From the NCBI GenBank assembly GCA_013330155.1, contig DUIU01000144.1, positions 1-8,133 on the forward strand: a DNA stretch of 8,133 bases, written 5' to 3'. The DNA comes from Candidatus Poseidonia sp. GTDB taxonomy: Archaea > Thermoplasmatota > Poseidoniia > Poseidoniales > Poseidoniaceae. The notes under the pieces were generated by a model. The model was not told the origin of the DNA. It saw only the letters and a program-made list of their open reading frames with translations, and did no database searches. The translations under genes and the position numbers were made by a program. Positions 5,212-8,133 of the stretch are shown here, piece after piece; position 1 is the stretch's first letter; each line of letters begins with the position of its first letter.

Positions 5212-7572
5212 ATGGACCGAAAACCGCTTCTTGCGCTTGGCCTTTGTTTAACGATGCTTTTGGCCGGCTGTCTGAACGTCACAGAAAACGTTGAGGTGCC
5301 CGATGTGGTGCTTCCTGATGATTGGTCGTCCATCACGGCACGAACGGTGGCCAGCCCCCAACTTTTTGCCTACGATGATTGCGAAGAACTTGAGCTATCT
5401 CTGAAACAATCCATTGAAGAACAATACCGGGTTGAAATCATGCAGGCGGTGGCCGAGCAGTACTACTACGGCGATTTCATGTGGGCCGAGGATGCAGAAA
5501 TGGCCATGGACGATGGCGCGGTGGCCGACACCGGTTCGGCTGCCCAGCCCAGGACAACGACGCCAAACCGCGTTGAAGGCGAAGATTTCTCGGGCACCAA
5601 CAACCAGGAAGCAGGTGTTGATGAGGCCGATTTCCTGAAGACCGACGGCTACCACATCTACTACTTGCAAGGCCGCAACCTCCACATCTTCGGTGTGCCA
5701 GAATTTGGAGCGATTGAAGAGGCGTACAACACCACCCTTTCTGGAACTCCCGTAGCGATGATGCTTGACGGCGATCAACTCGTGGTCATTTCAACGCTGA
5801 ATCCCTGGTCCATTTCGCCAAACCATCCGGTGGTCGACGCCATGGGTTGGGAGGATTCCTATGGTTCGTGGCGCACGAGCAGTTTGACCAAGTTCACGGT
5901 CTTTGATATCACGAACCGAAGCGCCCCAGACATTGAACGGGAACTCTTCATCGAAGGGTCGTACATCACGGCACGCGAGGTCAGCGGGACGGTTCGAACC
6001 ATCACCCACGCTTGGATGGACGTTCCTGGCGTACAATCGTGGCTTGACCTTCCCACGGGCTATTGGAATTTAGACTACGAAGACCCGCTCCGCTTGGAAA
6101 TTCGAGAAAAGGTGGCCTACCAAACGATGCTTAGCAACAGCGAAGCACTTGATGGCCTCACACTCGCCGATTTGATTCCTCAAGTGTACGAATACAGCAA
6201 CGGCGAAGTGGCTGTTCACGCCATGAGCGACAACGCTTGCCGTGATTTCGTTGCGCCAGAGGACAGCATGGAGCGAGGCATCTCCAGTATTTTCTCACTG
6301 GATTTGACTTCCACCGACTTTGATTACGAAGTCGACCACGTGGTGGGTACTTACCCGCAGGTTTACGCCTCCAGCGACGTGCTGGTGTTGGCTGAATCAG
6401 CGTTCTCCGGATGGTGGTTTTGGGGCAACGACGGCATGGACGAGATGACCAACCTCCACACCTTTGACATCAGTGCGCCCGATGCTACGCTGTACACCGG
6501 CTCAGGGCGCATCGCTGGGACTGTTTTGAATCAATTTTCACTCTCCGAGCACGAAGGCGTGCTTCGGGTGGCGACGACTGTCGGCCAGTGGGCGCGGTGG
6601 TGGATGGACGACCCCGAACCGATGTCCTCTCAACTCGTCACGCTGGTTCGCTCCATGGATGTTGACACGGGAAAACAAGTCCTCGTCGAGGCCGGCCGTG
6701 TGGACGGCATTGCACCAGGCGAACGCATTTGGAGCGCACGCTTTGATGGCGACCGCGCCTACATCGTGACCTTCGAACAAATCGACCCGTTGTGGGTGAT
6801 CGATGTCGCTGATGAGACCAACCCAACCATCCTTGGCGAACTCAAGGTCCCCGGTGTTTCGACCTACATCCACCCGCTTTCACGAGACCATTTGTTGACT
6901 ATTGGCCTTGCGCCAGCGAATGAAGATGGAACGGGACTCGATTGGTCGGGCACGCAGATTTCTTTGTTCGATATCATTGACCCAACCGACCCGCAGCAGG
7001 CCGACGCCCTGCGTCTTTCGCCGGTTGCACGCGACCAAGCCAACATGTGGTCGTGGTCGTCTTCTGAAGCGACCTATGAGTCCAAAGCCTTCCAGTATTG
7101 GGCGCCGAAATCCATGCTCGCTGTGCCCCTTTCCACGTACCGATACGCCGAGGCCTACGAGAACGGAAGATACACATGGTCGTATCAACACATCTCCAAA
7201 CTCATGTTGGTTGAGGTCAACGAAACAGATGGCAACCTTTCACTGTACGGTGAAGTGAATCACTCCTCGTTTTACGACAGGGAAGAGGATAACCGATACT
7301 GGGGTTGGGGCGAGCAAAACATCCGGCGCTCCATATTCATGGGCGACTTTGTGTATGCGATTTCACCCGCCGGTATCACGGCCACCAACCTGACCACCAT
7401 GGAAGAATCGGCCCGCCTTGCCATTCCTCACTCTGATGTCTACGAGCGGTATTACTACGCCGAAGACGGGGTGGTTGCGGAGGACAGCTCCGATGAAAGC
7501 GACGAGCGAGAAGAGGACAGACCCAGCGACTCATCGTCTGATGACGACGCCCGCGAACCAAGGGACGCTTGA
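5212..7572 (+). CDS. Extracellular beta-propeller domain lipoprotein (COG4880 / Beta_propel-like)
   Basis: This 786-residue protein begins MDRKPLLALGLCLTMLLAGC, a signal peptide with a lipobox (LLAG-Cys20), so it is probably lipid-anchored outside the cell. After a helical lead-in, residues 126-146 carry the signature of secreted C-terminal beta-propeller proteins: DFSGTNNQEAGVDEADFLK, then TDG. The long body has repeated blade-like strands such as LVVISTLNPW, VLVLAESAF, AYIVTFEQIDPLWVIDVAD and FVYAISPAGITATNL, and is rich in Trp and Tyr. In the mature form only Cys57 and Cys343 remain besides the lipid cysteine, and may form a disulphide. The last 35 or so residues are highly acidic and Ser/Asp-rich with no second membrane segment. 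The family has no defined biochemical role; surface binding or scaffolding is a guess. The gene starts 76 bases after the receiver gene with its own strong ribosome site. Confidence 0.9.
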   Translation: MDRKPLLALGLCLTMLLAGCLNVTENVEVPDVVLPDDWSSITARTVASPQLFAYDDCEELELSLKQSIEEQYRVEIMQAVAEQYYYGDFMWAEDAEMAMDDGAVADTGSAAQPRTTTPNRVEGEDFSGTNNQEAGVDEADFLKTDGYHIYYLQGRNLHIFGVPEFGAIEEAYNTTLSGTPVAMMLDGDQLVVISTLNPWSISPNHPVVDAMGWEDSYGSWRTSSLTKFTVFDITNRSAPDIERELFIEGSYITAREVSGTVRTITHAWMDVPGVQSWLDLPTGYWNLDYEDPLRLEIREKVAYQTMLSNSEALDGLTLADLIPQVYEYSNGEVAVHAMSDNACRDFVAPEDSMERGISSIFSLDLTSTDFDYEVDHVVGTYPQVYASSDVLVLAESAFSGWWFWGNDGMDEMTNLHTFDISAPDATLYTGSGRIAGTVLNQFSLSEHEGVLRVATTVGQWARWWMDDPEPMSSQLVTLVRSMDVDTGKQVLVEAGRVDGIAPGERIWSARFDGDRAYIVTFEQIDPLWVIDVADETNPTILGELKVPGVSTYIHPLSRDHLLTIGLAPANEDGTGLDWSGTQISLFDIIDPTDPQQADALRLSPVARDQANMWSWSSSEATYESKAFQYWAPKSMLAVPLSTYRYAEAYENGRYTWSYQHISKLMLVEVNETDGNLSLYGEVNHSSFYDREEDNRYWGWGEQNIRRSIFMGDFVYAISPAGITATNLTTMEESARLAIPHSDVYERYYYAEDGVVAEDSSDESDEREEDRPSDSSSDDDAREPRDA

Positions 7573-7592
7573 CCCCAGACGCTTCATCATCA

Positions 7593-7604
7593 CCCTCATG
7601 AGGG
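7593..7604. repeat. 12-bp perfect palindrome between lipoprotein and glycosyltransferase genes
   Basis: CCCTCATGAGGG is its own reverse complement, 20 bases after the lipoprotein stop and 20 before the next start. It has no loop, so a dimeric protein's operator is more likely than an RNA hairpin, but no binding protein is known and it could be chance. Confidence 0.45.
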
Positions 7605-7614
7605 GGTCCTGTAT

Positions 7615-7621
7615 GGAGTGA
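7615..7621 (+). promoter_or_regulatory. Ribosome binding site for the glycosyltransferase gene
   Basis: GGAGTGA lies three bases before ATG 7625, a rather short spacing. The upstream ATG at 7613 is followed directly by GAG and TGA and cannot be the start. Confidence 0.5.
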
Positions 7622-7624
7622 ACC

Positions 7625-8133
7625 ATGCGCACTGCGGTGGCCACTTTTGGTTTTGGTCGGCCGGACTTTTTTGAGCGCATGCTTCGTTCGTTAGGGACAT
7701 GCCTTGAGGTGTCGAACGGAACGGTGGATGTGTTTCATTTCCTCGACGGTGGCCCGGGGTCTGAACAGGACGCTCTTCGGGCCGTGATCGAAGCGAGTGG
7801 CGTACCTTACGCCTCCATTGTCGCCCGGCCTGAAAATTTGGGAGTCGGACGACAACTCATCGGTGCTCGAAGAGAACTGCTCGATGTGGAAGGCTACGAC
7901 CGCATGGTGTTGGTTGAGGACGACATTGAATTGAATTCCACCTACCTGACTTCGCTGTTGAGTCTGTCAGATTGGGCTGAAACATACGCCGATGTTGGAA
8001 CGGTCCAGGTTTGGAACGTTGAAGCGGGCTCCAAAGAAACCCTTCATCCTTATCTGCATCAAGTCGAGTTGACCAATCGGCACTTTGTCACGTACTGCCT
8101 GACCAAGCGAGTCTGGGACATCATCAAACCCGT
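7625..8133 (+). CDS. GT-A fold (family 2-like) glycosyltransferase, N-terminal part, cut by window edge
   Basis: The frame is open for 169 codons to the window end with no stop. The protein starts MRTAVATFGFGRPDFFERML, matching the first beta strand and helix of GT-A enzymes (hxTFxRPxxxxxxLxSL). FHFLDGG (37-43) is the second strand, and RPENLGVGRQLIGARRELL (68-86) is the typical NxGhGxxxxxGhxxA region. YDRMVLVEDDIELN (91-104) carries the metal- and nucleotide-sugar-binding acidic motif (Glu98-Asp99-Asp100). It would transfer a sugar from a nucleotide-activated donor, probably in glycan or surface-polymer assembly. Donor and acceptor cannot be told. No signal peptide is seen, so it is probably cytoplasmic in this part. 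It follows the surface lipoprotein gene by 52 bases; a link to surface glycosylation is inference. Confidence 0.88.
   Translation, partial: MRTAVATFGFGRPDFFERMLRSLGTCLEVSNGTVDVFHFLDGGPGSEQDALRAVIEASGVPYASIVARPENLGVGRQLIGARRELLDVEGYDRMVLVEDDIELNSTYLTSLLSLSDWAETYADVGTVQVWNVEAGSKETLHPYLHQVELTNRHFVTYCLTKRVWDIIKP

Noticed and set aside
1..8133. CRISPR array, transposon, tRNA or rRNA
   Set aside because: No regularly spaced repeats, transposase-like frame, terminal inverted repeats or cloverleaf/rRNA-like sequence were seen; nearly all of the window is coding.

Overview
The window looks archaeal, most likely from a marine planktonic Thermoplasmatota such as Poseidoniales (Marine Group II). The evidence is a set of archaeal-type genes: an LX-type ribosomal protein, a prefoldin alpha subunit and FtsY in the order long known from Euryarchaeota. 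Added to this are compact spacing, moderately high GC, a mix of Shine-Dalgarno-led and possibly leaderless starts, and large secreted or lipid-anchored surface proteins. The phylum is inferred from gene content and style; no database search was possible.

Layout. Positions 1-1149 (minus strand) hold the N-terminal part of a secreted subtilisin-like (S8) protease that runs off the left edge. Divergent from it is the small ribosomal protein LX/eL20 gene (1249-1521, plus strand). A convergent HxlR-like winged-helix regulator (1564-1884, minus strand) sits between LX and the next genes. From 2020 onward everything is on the plus strand: prefoldin alpha with a long C-terminal extension (2020-2595), SRP receptor FtsY (2605-3981), a DUF1844-like helical protein (4021-4401), a degenerate receiver-domain protein with a C-terminal membrane anchor (4446-5135), an extracellular beta-propeller lipoprotein (5212-7572), and the start of a GT-A type glycosyltransferase that runs off the right edge (7625-8133).

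How the parts may work together. LX, prefoldin and FtsY concern protein synthesis, co-translational folding and membrane targeting. DUF1844 and the tail-anchored pseudo-receiver follow FtsY closely and may be membrane-associated accessory proteins (inference only). The protease, beta-propeller lipoprotein and glycosyltransferase suggest a cell-surface neighbourhood.

The most unusual item is the tail-anchored response-regulator-like protein. Its phospho-acceptor aspartate aligns with serine, and it has a proline-rich linker and a single C-terminal transmembrane helix. No CRISPR array, insertion sequence, tRNA or rRNA was seen. Every stretch longer than about 130 bases is covered by a gene.
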